In this document: piece by piece, positions 38,377 to 46,390 of the stretch
Numbering within the stretch: position 1 is the stretch's first letter
Layout of the letters: each line of letters begins with the position of its first letter
Source of the DNA: Asparagopsis taxiformis
Lineage: Eukaryota > Rhodophyta > Florideophyceae > Bonnemaisoniales > Bonnemaisoniaceae
Reading direction: 5' to 3'
Assembly (NCBI GenBank): GCA_030407315.1
Contig: JALQPE010002096.1
Location: forward strand, 124,001 to 188,000
Length of the DNA: 64,000 bases
The notes under the pieces: generated by a model
Database searches by the model: none
The model's input: only the letters and a program-made list of their open reading frames with translations
What the model was told of the DNA's origin: nothing
Program-made: the position numbers and the translations under genes

Positions 38377-40707
38377 ATGGACGACGAAGACCAAGTCCGT
38401 CCAGTCGATCTCAGTGCCATCGCAACAGACTCTGTCAAACATGCCATTGGACGCGGACGTAAACGACGCGCCGGTCGTCGCGGAGTCTCGACTGCTCAAA
38501 TTGAAATTGCCACTTCTGCAACCACCACACATCCGTCACAACTGCACAAACTCCCCTATTCCAAGCGCGTCCGCACCGCGTCCAGTATCATCCCCGCACA
38601 CGACGAGCCTGACGCAGACTCCAACGACGAATGGGAGGAGCATGTTGATCTCGACCAGCAAACCGTTCAGGCAGCCATAGATCGCTCGCAAAGAGAGCGC
38701 TCTGATAGTATCGCGCAGCAATCAGACCCGAATCAACGCGCAAATAACACTGAAATTGATCCGGCTCCCGCTCGAAATTCGACACCGCAATTGTCTCCTG
38801 CCGAGCAGAAGACCCTGCAACGGCAGAAGGTTGCGCTGCAGAGGAAGAAACTCGTCCGACAACATTCCCTTGGATTAATGCTGCTTGTGTCCCAATTGCT
38901 CCGACATGATGCCGCCGCTGATGTAGAGCACGTTCGTGCACATGCGTTGAGCATCATGCCAGACGATTTACTTGATCAGCAGGAGTCTGATATAGAACAA
39001 TTGTCCAGAATAGCCTTGTGGGCACGCGCAACATTTCGTCCTTTCGTATTCGTGCAGGATTTGATCGCCTCACGCGCCCCGCCATCAGTAGACCGTCTGT
39101 GTAATGAATGGGAAAGAATTATTGCTATTTCACACACTTGTACTGGAGACATCATGGATATTGCGTCTTTGGTCTGTGCGAGCTTTCGTATGCACCACTT
39201 TCGCTGTCGTGTCGTGTCCGCATTGCAGCCTGCCAGTCCTCAGCTGTTCGAACACCCCGACAAAGTGCAAAAGGGCTCCCATCGCCTTCAAGTGGTCAAT
39301 GCTCGGAAGGAATGGGAGGTGGATGGCGTTTTGTATGCGTGGTTGGAGGTTTGGTCGCAGCACAAGAAGAAATGGTTGCCGTTGGATATATGTGCTGGTG
39401 TCGTGTGTGAAGAATCGCCTGCAGATACGATTCTAGATAGTATTGCCTCTATTCGCGAATATGGTACAACAGAGAAGAAGGAGCACAAGAGAACACGCAC
39501 GGGAAAGTCGCGACAGGAAAAGAAACGTTTCCATGGCCGTTTGCGCAATACGCATATTTCTATGATGTGTCATGTTGTTGCAGTTGAAAACGGAATTGTT
39601 ACTGATGTTACAAGGCGGTATGTACATGATTGGTCGACCGTTGAAAAAGTTCGTGCAAAGAGAAATGTGTTTGACAAGGTTGTGCAAAATTTGGGAGTCC
39701 ACGACCCGCAACTTGTCGATGATGAGGTTGGCAGACTGGAAAAGGATGAATTCGATTCTATCTCTGCGGGCGAGGATTTGCCAAAAACTGTCAGTGCTGT
39801 GCAGAAGCATCCGCGATACGTTCTGGAAAGACATCTGAAGAAATATGAAGCAATATATCCGAAGGAGCCTATCGTCGGGTACATCAAAGAGGAACCGATG
39901 TATCTGCGCTCCCACGTCCATCTCCTTCACACAAAGGATCGATGGATCCGACAAATGCGAGAAGTTGCAGAAGGAGCCGCTGCAATCAAGAGCGTCAAGT
40001 CCAAGAACGGCACGGAAGAGACAGTAGAGCTTTTCGGAGAATGGCAAACGCACCCGCTCATAATTCCGGAGTGTAAAGATGGAATAATCCCAACGAGTGT
40101 ACATGGTAACGTCGATCTATGGACCCCAGATCACTTGCCAAAAGGGACCGTACATATCAACATGCCGTACGCCAAGGCAGCTGCGAAAAAGTGTGGTGTT
40201 GAATATGCTCAGGCAATGACTGGATTTGAGATTCGTGGCAGAAGATCCGTACCGAAGATCGAGGGCGTGGTTGTAGCTACAGAAAACGGAACTATTGTGA
40301 TCGAAGAGGCAGTGAAAAGTGCTGAGGCTGCGGCGAAGAGAGCTGAGAAAAAGGCAAGGGAGGAGGCATGTGATCGATGGCGAAAGTTGTTGAGGACGAT
40401 GAATGCGCGCGAAAAGATTAGGAAAAAGTATGGTGGCGCTTTGGATGAATCGGGAACATATGAAAGTATGCAGAAACGAAAAGGCCTTCGAAAAGCGCTG
40501 GAGGAAAAGCATGGGAGAGCGGTGGAAGGAAATCGGAGTAGCGCAATTGATGGACGGGTTGCCAGGAAAGTTGAAGAGCTGAAAGAAGGCGGTCGGGCAG
40601 CAGAATCTCATGAACACGAGTACGGACCCTCGCGATGTCTGCAGGGAGACATATGGACAAAGAAATGCACGAGTTGCGGATTGGATGTGACATTTGAAAA
40701 GTTGTAG
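38377..40707 (+). CDS. XPC: XPC/Rad4 nucleotide excision repair damage sensor
   Basis: Recognises helix-distorting DNA lesions and recruits TFIIH. ATG 38377 (M-D-D-E-D) gives 776 aa; the frame upstream looks non-coding. Basic nuclear-localisation-like residues come first, then the transglutaminase-like domain (about residues 250-420) with D-I-A-S-L-V-C-A-S-F and a conserved H-x-W-x-E-x-W-like strand (Y-A-W-L-E-V-W). The beta-hairpin domains BHD1-3 follow (about 475-660), starting at H-P-R-Y-V-L-E-R-H-L and including N-V-D-L-W and the M-T-G-F-E-I-R-G region. The C-terminal helix-rich part ends in an H-x-H-x-Y followed by C-x8-C-x2-C-G motif (about 745-776), a probable zinc site that I do not know from animal XPC or yeast Rad4. 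Single exon; converges on COX5B. Confidence 0.93.
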   Translation: MDDEDQVRPVDLSAIATDSVKHAIGRGRKRRAGRRGVSTAQIEIATSATTTHPSQLHKLPYSKRVRTASSIIPAHDEPDADSNDEWEEHVDLDQQTVQAAIDRSQRERSDSIAQQSDPNQRANNTEIDPAPARNSTPQLSPAEQKTLQRQKVALQRKKLVRQHSLGLMLLVSQLLRHDAAADVEHVRAHALSIMPDDLLDQQESDIEQLSRIALWARATFRPFVFVQDLIASRAPPSVDRLCNEWERIIAISHTCTGDIMDIASLVCASFRMHHFRCRVVSALQPASPQLFEHPDKVQKGSHRLQVVNARKEWEVDGVLYAWLEVWSQHKKKWLPLDICAGVVCEESPADTILDSIASIREYGTTEKKEHKRTRTGKSRQEKKRFHGRLRNTHISMMCHVVAVENGIVTDVTRRYVHDWSTVEKVRAKRNVFDKVVQNLGVHDPQLVDDEVGRLEKDEFDSISAGEDLPKTVSAVQKHPRYVLERHLKKYEAIYPKEPIVGYIKEEPMYLRSHVHLLHTKDRWIRQMREVAEGAAAIKSVKSKNGTEETVELFGEWQTHPLIIPECKDGIIPTSVHGNVDLWTPDHLPKGTVHINMPYAKAAAKKCGVEYAQAMTGFEIRGRRSVPKIEGVVVATENGTIVIEEAVKSAEAAAKRAEKKAREEACDRWRKLLRTMNAREKIRKKYGGALDESGTYESMQKRKGLRKALEEKHGRAVEGNRSSAIDGRVARKVEELKEGGRAAESHEHEYGPSRCLQGDIWTKKCTSCGLDVTFEKL

Positions 40708-40964
40708 ATATATCGATGGCGCGAGTCGCGTGTTGAATGAACAGTGTTTAGCGATAATGACAATTTTACCACGCCTCATGCTAAGATAACGCATTTTGAA
40801 CAAAGGAAACGCGCCTCTTTGACTAGATTCTCCTGTACGAAGCAAAACTTAACATTGTGATAACCGCCTGGCAGTTAGAGGTGCGTATCAGCGGCGCAAG
40901 GGTGTCCGTATTAATGAACTAGGCTGGAAAGAGTTGGTGACGTAGCAAAGCTGTCTCCGTACGT

Positions 40965-41426
40965 TTACAGTGGATCGAGCTCAAACACCTGTCCGCACAC
41001 GCTGCAGATAGCTGGCTTGCCTTTCTCAACACTAAGCCAAACGAGGTCATGATCATCCGGAGCGGCCTTTCCCGTGCAGCCAACAATCCTGGCATCATAG
41101 TTTGACTGGATCTTGACAGGGTGTTCGGCGGTTCCGAACGGGCCGCGAAGCACCTCATTGTGCTTGAACAGATCGGGGTGGTCGATTTCGGCTCGTTCCA
41201 GTCCAGCGGCCTGGTCCATAATGCTGGGCATTTCTCCCGGCGCAGAGTGCTTTGGCTCTGCAATGACGTTGGGCGCGTCCGATCTGGCGGCGAAAGCTCG
41301 CGGCAACATTACACCATACTGGTACGCGTTGGAATTGATTCGCGTTCGCAATGCCGCCGAGCGCACGTTGGCAGCGGCCGACGACGCTCGGAGCAATGCC
41401 GCGCCTCGACTTAATGCCCCGATCAT
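40965..41426 (-). CDS. COX5B: cytochrome c oxidase subunit Vb
   Basis: A nuclear-encoded, matrix-facing structural subunit of respiratory complex IV that binds zinc. I start at ATG 41426 (153 aa), which begins with a mitochondrial presequence rich in Ala, Ser and Arg (M-I-G-A-L-S-R-G-A-A-L-L-R-A-S). The mature part has the Vb core: R-G-P-F-G-T-A-E-H-P-V, R-I-V-G-C-T-G, and the end pattern K-x-x-x-x-C-x-V-C-G-Q-V-F-E-L. The metal-binding residues visible are the Cys in V-G-C-T-G and the C-x-x-C pair; the first ligand is less clear. An ATG 34 codons upstream would add a non-presequence leader. Converges on XPC with about 257 bp between stop codons. Confidence 0.92.
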   Translation of the reverse strand: MIGALSRGAALLRASSAAANVRSAALRTRINSNAYQYGVMLPRAFAARSDAPNVIAEPKHSAPGEMPSIMDQAAGLERAEIDHPDLFKHNEVLRGPFGTAEHPVKIQSNYDARIVGCTGKAAPDDHDLVWLSVEKGKPAICSVCGQVFELDPL

Positions 41427-41915
41427 GATTGCGGGCGAGTGTTGTTCGATGAGAGCAGGCGAGATTGGCGGAGCGACGACGGGGGAATCGATGTGTGTGG
41501 GCAATGGAGCTGGTGATGGATGAACCAATTATCGGAAGATGCAGTTCTTGAACACCAGGACGCGATGCGTTCGTGTGTACAATTGATGAATGGCAGGCTC
41601 ATCCAATTTGCCCTCGACTGCGTTGTGCTGCGCAGCCGCAGCCGCATGTACTAGTGGATCCAAGTGTACCGCATTTTGTGGTCTTCTATTCAGATTCAGC
41701 AATCAATCACATGGGAACACTTGTACTCGGTCTAATGGATCGATGCGCAAATCAACTCTGAGATCCATAGTCTACTTTTCACAATTTTACTCCATCTCAG
41801 ATTTTGTAGACCACCTGCACGCAGAAACCCTACGCTAAGTTGCGTTCTTTTCCACCCTTCCATTTGAGCTGTCGACTCGTATCCATATCTAGCCAGCTTC
41901 AGACGCACCAAACCA
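41427..41915. other. divergent promoter region, COX5B and DnaJ zinc-finger gene
   Basis: No gene is seen in 489 bp between two divergently transcribed organelle-protein genes. Confidence 0.45.
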
Positions 41916-42446
41916 ATGGAGGCGTTCGCTCCTCCTTCTATATTGAAAACATCCACCTTCATTTCTGCAACGAAATGTGCGCGTCGCGGCAGTTCCTGCT
42001 GCAGAACGAGCCAACCTGCAAGGGTCATTCGACGAATGCGTTTAAGCGCCTGCATGGAGGAAAACCCAAAAACAGATGATAGAGGAAATAGAGATGACGA
42101 TGATTCAAGCCCCTCGGATCTTGCACTGCCAGACCTGCGTGAACTATTCGAAGGCGCAGGCAAGGATGGCTGCGAACAGTGCAATGGAGATGGCGTGATT
42201 GTATGCCCAGTGTGTAACGGAAAAGGCTTTATAACCTTCTCAATGATGGACACAGTCAGTACCGCACAGTGTAGAATGTGCCGCGGACAGCGTTACGTCC
42301 CCTGTCCATCATGTCGTGACGAAGTGTACAAATCGGTGCTCTGGTGGGATTTGATTCCCTCGCCTGAAGACGACCCTGACGAAAAATGGAGGGAAGGCCC
42401 CGATGGTCAGCCACGTATTCGATGGGGCGATGACCCTTCGTTATGA
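41916..42446 (+). CDS. plastid DnaJ-type zinc-finger protein (BSD2-like)
   Basis: A 176-aa protein with an N-terminal transit-like sequence (about 45 residues, rich in Ser, Ala, Arg and Cys, almost no acids), then an acidic stretch, then a DnaJ cysteine-rich module: C-E-Q-C-N-G-D-G, C-P-V-C-N-G-K-G, C-R-M-C-R-G and C-P-S-C (about residues 85-140). No J domain is present. Plastid proteins of this type include the Rubisco assembly factor BSD2 and the photosystem assembly factors PSA2 and LQY1, which act as thiol or protein-folding helpers. The Trp/Asp-rich tail (E-K-W-R-E-G, R-W-G-D-D-P) is not part of the zinc module and may identify a subgroup. Target complex unknown. Confidence 0.82.
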   Translation: MEAFAPPSILKTSTFISATKCARRGSSCCRTSQPARVIRRMRLSACMEENPKTDDRGNRDDDDSSPSDLALPDLRELFEGAGKDGCEQCNGDGVIVCPVCNGKGFITFSMMDTVSTAQCRMCRGQRYVPCPSCRDEVYKSVLWWDLIPSPEDDPDEKWREGPDGQPRIRWGDDPSL

Positions 42447-42654
42447 CCGATGCACGCCTCATTACCACCGTTTAATAGTCACTTTAGTAAAACGTCTCAG
42501 ACTTACTCCGCGCAACATACTATCAATTTCACAGCGTGATGGAGTCTCGTTAGCGTAAAGGAAAAAAACCTGTATGCGCTTGCCATAATCAATTTGTTGT
42601 ACCAGTTCAAATACTGTGATGCGTGCCTATCAAGTGCACGCATGATGTGCGCGC

Positions 42655-43323
42655 TTAGGCATCAGAATCTTTATCAGAAACAGTCACAGCATCCACAAAT
42701 ATAGCCGCGTCAGATTGCTGAGGTTGATCTACTGGCTGCGGCTTGTTTTGATTTTCATGCTTTGGAGGTGTTTGTTGAATCTGCGTATTTTGTGACACAA
42801 TTCCAACTGAAGTCTCCTGCTTGAAGCGATCCAATGTTGTCGCAATAGCACTATCCAAGCGCTGGAACTGACCATAGCCGCTGTTGGCCAGCATACGCAC
42901 AAACTGTACAACAGCAAGCCACCCGCACGCACACAAGCCAAATACCGGCACCAGAAAAGGCGTCACCAACATGATGACACTACATGCAAATATCGCAAAG
43001 GATACAGCAAGAAAGATGGCGAACACCAATATCCACCAGAATGCACAGATAGAACTGACAACCATTGCAAATGAAAAGCACACAGCGAGTGACAGTAGCA
43101 TGATCGCTAAGCCGAATAAAGCAACAATCAACGGCAGAAATAGCAGCAATAGAAACGCAAGGAAACGAGCAGCAAATACGGACATTTGTGGAGAGACGCC
43201 ATGCGAGGTGAGGGCGGATGCCAGCACGCGAAGCGCGCGAAATATGATCACTAGAAGCTGTTCGGAGGGTGATGTTTTTGAGGGCTGTGTTTCAGATGAA
43301 GGTGATTCGGTAATGGTTTCCAT
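42655..43323 (-). CDS. hydrophobic multi-span membrane protein, unknown
   Basis: A 222-aa protein beginning at ATG 43323 (M-E-T-I-T-E-S); the frame continues upstream without similarity. An acidic, Ser-rich N-terminus is followed by a short helix and then four close-packed hydrophobic segments spanning about residues 55-155, rich in Phe, Leu and Ala. The C-terminal 65 residues are polar and rich in Gln, Pro and Asp. A block of four tightly spaced hydrophobic helices flanked by soluble tails recalls ER hairpin proteins such as LDAF1/promethin or reticulons, but no signature confirms this. I cannot name a function. Confidence 0.62.
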   Translation of the reverse strand: METITESPSSETQPSKTSPSEQLLVIIFRALRVLASALTSHGVSPQMSVFAARFLAFLLLLFLPLIVALFGLAIMLLSLAVCFSFAMVVSSICAFWWILVFAIFLAVSFAIFACSVIMLVTPFLVPVFGLCACGWLAVVQFVRMLANSGYGQFQRLDSAIATTLDRFKQETSVGIVSQNTQIQQTPPKHENQNKPQPVDQPQQSDAAIFVDAVTVSDKDSDA

Positions 43324-43727
43324 GGCAGTTGATCGACAGCAGGTTGCAGATGTTTGCCAATGATGGTAGATCAGGTTGGTTTTAGAATGGGCGGTTATCA
43401 CGCGTTTTCGGATCTAATAAAGTGCTGCCTCTGAGAGTTGAGGGCAAATAACATTTTGGAATGTGTGGACCGCTCGGATGTTCTCCTCTGTGGCTGGATG
43501 AAGCATGTCTGTTGAGGAGATGCCAACGTTGCTGGAGAGTACTCCTGCCGCCGCGTGCCAAGGGGTGGCCGCGAGGGCTTGGACACGGCTCCGGGAATTG
43601 AAGGATTGCTATGTTTGTGAGCGTTCGGACCAAACATTATTCGCTAAAGCCAGGGTGTATTTCAATGAAATAAATCTACAATGGGATATAAAAAATAAAA
43701 ATTAACGCTCGGACTGCAACAAGATGA
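43324..43727. other. intergenic upstream of tRNA-Arg
   Basis: An ATG-initiated 66-codon plus frame (43505-43705) exists but lacks any supporting feature. Otherwise nothing is recognised. Confidence 0.4.
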
Positions 43728-43801
43728 GGTTCTGTGGCCAAATTGGATAAGGCATCGGTCTACGGATCCGGAGATTGCAGGTTCAAGTCCTGCCAGAATC
43801 G
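43728..43801 (+). tRNA. tRNA-Arg (ACG)
   Basis: Acceptor GGTTCTG pairs with CAGAATC (one G-U), D arm GCC/GGC, T arm GCAGG TTCAAGT CCTGC, discriminator G. The anticodon loop reads CTACGGA, giving ACG (Arg, read as ICG). The anticodon stem TCGGT/TCCGG has a U-U mismatch next to the loop and a terminal G-U pair, so it is slightly weak but otherwise canonical. No intron and no encoded CCA. Confidence 0.88.
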
Positions 43802-44151
43802 CTAGGACATATTTTTTTGTCCTTGCTGAGATGCCAGCACCAGAAAATTGGATGTGTGGGTAATCTCCGTCAACGTGGTTTGCATGACTGGGATGATGTT
43901 GGTCATATGCGGAAGAAATACAGAAATGTGAGCCTTTCACGGGCCATGAGAGAAAATATCTATGAAAGTCGCTGTGGATCACAGATCTAAGTAGATTTAG
44001 ATCTGATTGCACTGCAAAACTTGCAATGAGCACCAATCATTGCAATGACTGATGGAATGGCCCATTGATGCAACATAGACATTGCACACCGCTCATGACA
44101 AAACAAGAGTGTTGAAATTCGTTCAACGCACCACCACACAACGTCAGCAAA
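43802..44151. other. intergenic between tRNA-Arg and RING gene 2
   Basis: A T-rich run after the tRNA (ATTTTTTT at about 43809-43816) fits an RNA polymerase III terminator. Nothing else is recognised. Confidence 0.55.
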
Positions 44152-44940
44152 ATGCGCCAGCCCAACGTGCTGGTAGCCATCGCAACCGGCACAGTGGTGC
44201 TAGCAGGCACCGCAATCCGTTTCTTACGACGTCGCAAACTTAACCATGACTCACACTCATCACACGTTGTCTCCAAGCGACGACGCCATCCAGACATTGT
44301 CGCCGCACTGGACCTCTGTGCGCCGACCATTCGCGCTGACATCTGGTGTCGTCGAAACCCGTCTACAGACCTCGATTGTACATTCTGTCTAGAAACAATA
44401 CGCGCCGATCGAAAGTACACCCTACGCGTCACGCCATGTCGGCATGTGTTCCACGCATGCTGTCTGGAAGAGTGGGTCTTTTACGCAGCTGACGCTTGTC
44501 TCGACTGGCGTCAATACTCCCTCTCGGATACTGGCCGCATTGAGGCGCATGTACGCCAACCGACGTGTCCAAACTGCGCGCAGAAATTGCCCGTGTTGCC
44601 GCACAAGCTTGTGCGACAGGTCATGCTTGTTGCTATCGCGCGTGCCTTGTCTTTGCGTGACCTTCGCGCCGCCGCGGAAATGTACGACGCGGGACTGGTG
44701 TTCCGTGATGACAGTGACCAATTTGTACCGAGACCGCTGCCGCATGTCGCTGAGGATGCCATTCCGAGTTCGCAAGTGCAGATTGTTGCGGTGAGCGGTC
44801 ATGCCGATGCGCCGCTGCGTCGTGTGCAATCCAGATCGATGGTGCCGGTGAGGAATCATGCATTGTGGAGAAGGAGACATTTGCATAGAGTTGCTGATGA
44901 TATTCTAGCGCCGGCTATTGCATTGCCGATGTTTACGTAG
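44152..44940 (+). CDS. membrane-anchored RING finger protein 2
   Basis: A 262-aa protein with an N-terminal membrane segment (about residues 7-23, ending in R-F-L-R-R-R), a short basic stretch, then a RING-H2-type finger: C-T-F-C, P-C-R-H, H-A-C-C, and C-P-N-C. Between the second and last Cys pairs lie about 35 residues, far more than in a standard RING. The same features (a span near the N-terminus, Arg cluster, C-L-E-x-W after the second Cys pair, and the long insert) are found in the protein at 15618-16371, so the two form a family. It is probably a ubiquitin E3 ligase on the ER, mitochondrial outer or plastid membrane. The C-terminal 110 residues are helical then basic, without known motifs. 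Confidence 0.78.
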   Translation: MRQPNVLVAIATGTVVLAGTAIRFLRRRKLNHDSHSSHVVSKRRRHPDIVAALDLCAPTIRADIWCRRNPSTDLDCTFCLETIRADRKYTLRVTPCRHVFHACCLEEWVFYAADACLDWRQYSLSDTGRIEAHVRQPTCPNCAQKLPVLPHKLVRQVMLVAIARALSLRDLRAAAEMYDAGLVFRDDSDQFVPRPLPHVAEDAIPSSQVQIVAVSGHADAPLRRVQSRSMVPVRNHALWRRRHLHRVADDILAPAIALPMFT

Positions 44941-45202
44941 ACTGAGCTTATTGTTGGTGTTGTAGATTTACGCTAAACGGTTGTATGTTATTATGGAGGA
45001 GATAGAGCAGCATCACAGAATTGTCGTAATATTTCGAGCGCTACTCGGGGCAGAAATGTACAAGCTTTTCAGCCATTGAATCTCGCGATCCGACACCGCA
45101 GACCAATCATTCTGGACTCATCTCCGAACACATCCCTATTGAGATAAAGCCAGTCCAGATCCGGCCACCAGCAGACGTCCATAAACGTTCCCAAAACACA
45201 AC

Positions 45203-46296
45203 ATGCTCGCCTTTGTCGGTAACGGCATCGGTGCCATTTCACCGCGTCTCAATTTCACTACTCGTTCTAGAATCTGCACCCGCGCGCCACGCACACGCAT
45301 CAGCACTCGCACCCAACCAACCGCAATGGCTAGCCAGAACATCGCCCATGCCGTGTACCGCGTTGGCGATGTGCAGGCGTCCAAAAAATTTCTGGAAGCC
45401 CTGGGAATGAAGGCGCTTCGTGAACGAGACATGCCCGAGCAGAAGTACTACAATATTTTCTACGGATACGGTCCGGAGAGTAATGGCGAATTCTGCAGTT
45501 TGGAGCTCACATACAACTATGGAGTTGATTCGTATGATATCGGTACCGGCTTTGGTCATTTTGGTATCGCCGTTGAAGATGCGGCCGCTGTTGTTGAACG
45601 TGTTCGTGCCGCTGGATTCGAGGTCGTTCGTGAACTCGGACCGGTGAAAGGTATGTAGCGTTGTGTTTCACCATTGTGCTCATGCTAGATGAGTTGCTGA
45701 CTTGTGTTTTCCATCACAGGTGGTACCACTGTCATGGCATTCGTGAAAGACCCTACGGGATACGTGTTTGAGATCATTCAGAGGAAGCAGAGAGATCCGT
45801 TTTGTCAGATTATGCTGCGTGTGACCGATCTCGACAAAGCTATTGAGTAGGTTTGATCGTGTTCATATTGGTGCTTATTTGTGTTAATGCACACCTCATC
45901 TGACCGATTTGCTTTGTCGATTTGTTGTTTGTTAGGTTCTATGAGGCAATCGGGATGAAGCTGCTGCGAAAGCGCGAAAATCCAGAGTACAAGTATACGC
46001 TGGCGTTTGTCGGCTACGGAGAAGAGAGCGATTCAACTGTGCTGGAGCTGACATACAACTGGGGCGATAACACGTACACGCCTGGAACAGCTTATTCACA
46101 TATTGCGGTGAGCACGCCGGACGTGTATTCAGTAGCCAAGAATCTGGAAGACACTGGAATGAACATTGTGCGACCGGCTGGCCCGGTGGCTGGAATTGGT
46201 ACCGTCATCTGCGGTGTCAGGGATCCGTCTGGATGGAAGACTATGTTGGTGGATAGAGAGGGACTTGAAGGTGAGTTCAACGTAGGCGTCCTGTAG
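45203..46296 (+). CDS. GLO1: two-domain glyoxalase I, plastid-targeted (three exons)
   Basis: Lactoylglutathione lyase, which isomerises the hemithioacetal of methylglyoxal and glutathione. Exons 45203-45650, 45720-45846 and 45936-46296 join in phases 1 and 2 across 69 and 89 bp introns (donors GTATGT and GTAGGT), giving 311 aa. About 45 Ser/Arg/Thr-rich residues form a likely plastid transit peptide. Two tandem glyoxalase domains follow, as in plant GLXI. Domain 1 has H-A-V-Y-R-V, S-L-E-L-T-Y-N, F-G-H-F-G-I and F-E-I-I-Q, supplying the His/Glu/His/Glu metal ligands. Domain 2 has Q-I-M-L-R-V, L-E-L-T-Y-N and S-H-I-A-V but W-K-T-M-L-V-D at the last ligand position, so domain 1 is probably the active one. 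Confidence 0.92.
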
Positions 46297-46390
46297 CTTG
46301 TCAGATATGGGCTAGAAAAATAAATTTGTGTCGATCTCTACGATCTCATAGATTGCCAAGGACCGATTTCAAACGATTCATGCATACGTC

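Noticed and set aside
43505..43705. 66-codon plus-strand frame starting at ATG
   Set aside because: No feature beyond an open frame; length is expected by chance.
43662..44036. Minus-strand 124-codon frame
   Set aside because: It is the antisense translation of the tRNA-Arg gene.
45203..46296. Two separate glyoxalase genes
   Set aside because: The two halves join through short introns with matching phases into one tandem-domain protein as in plants.
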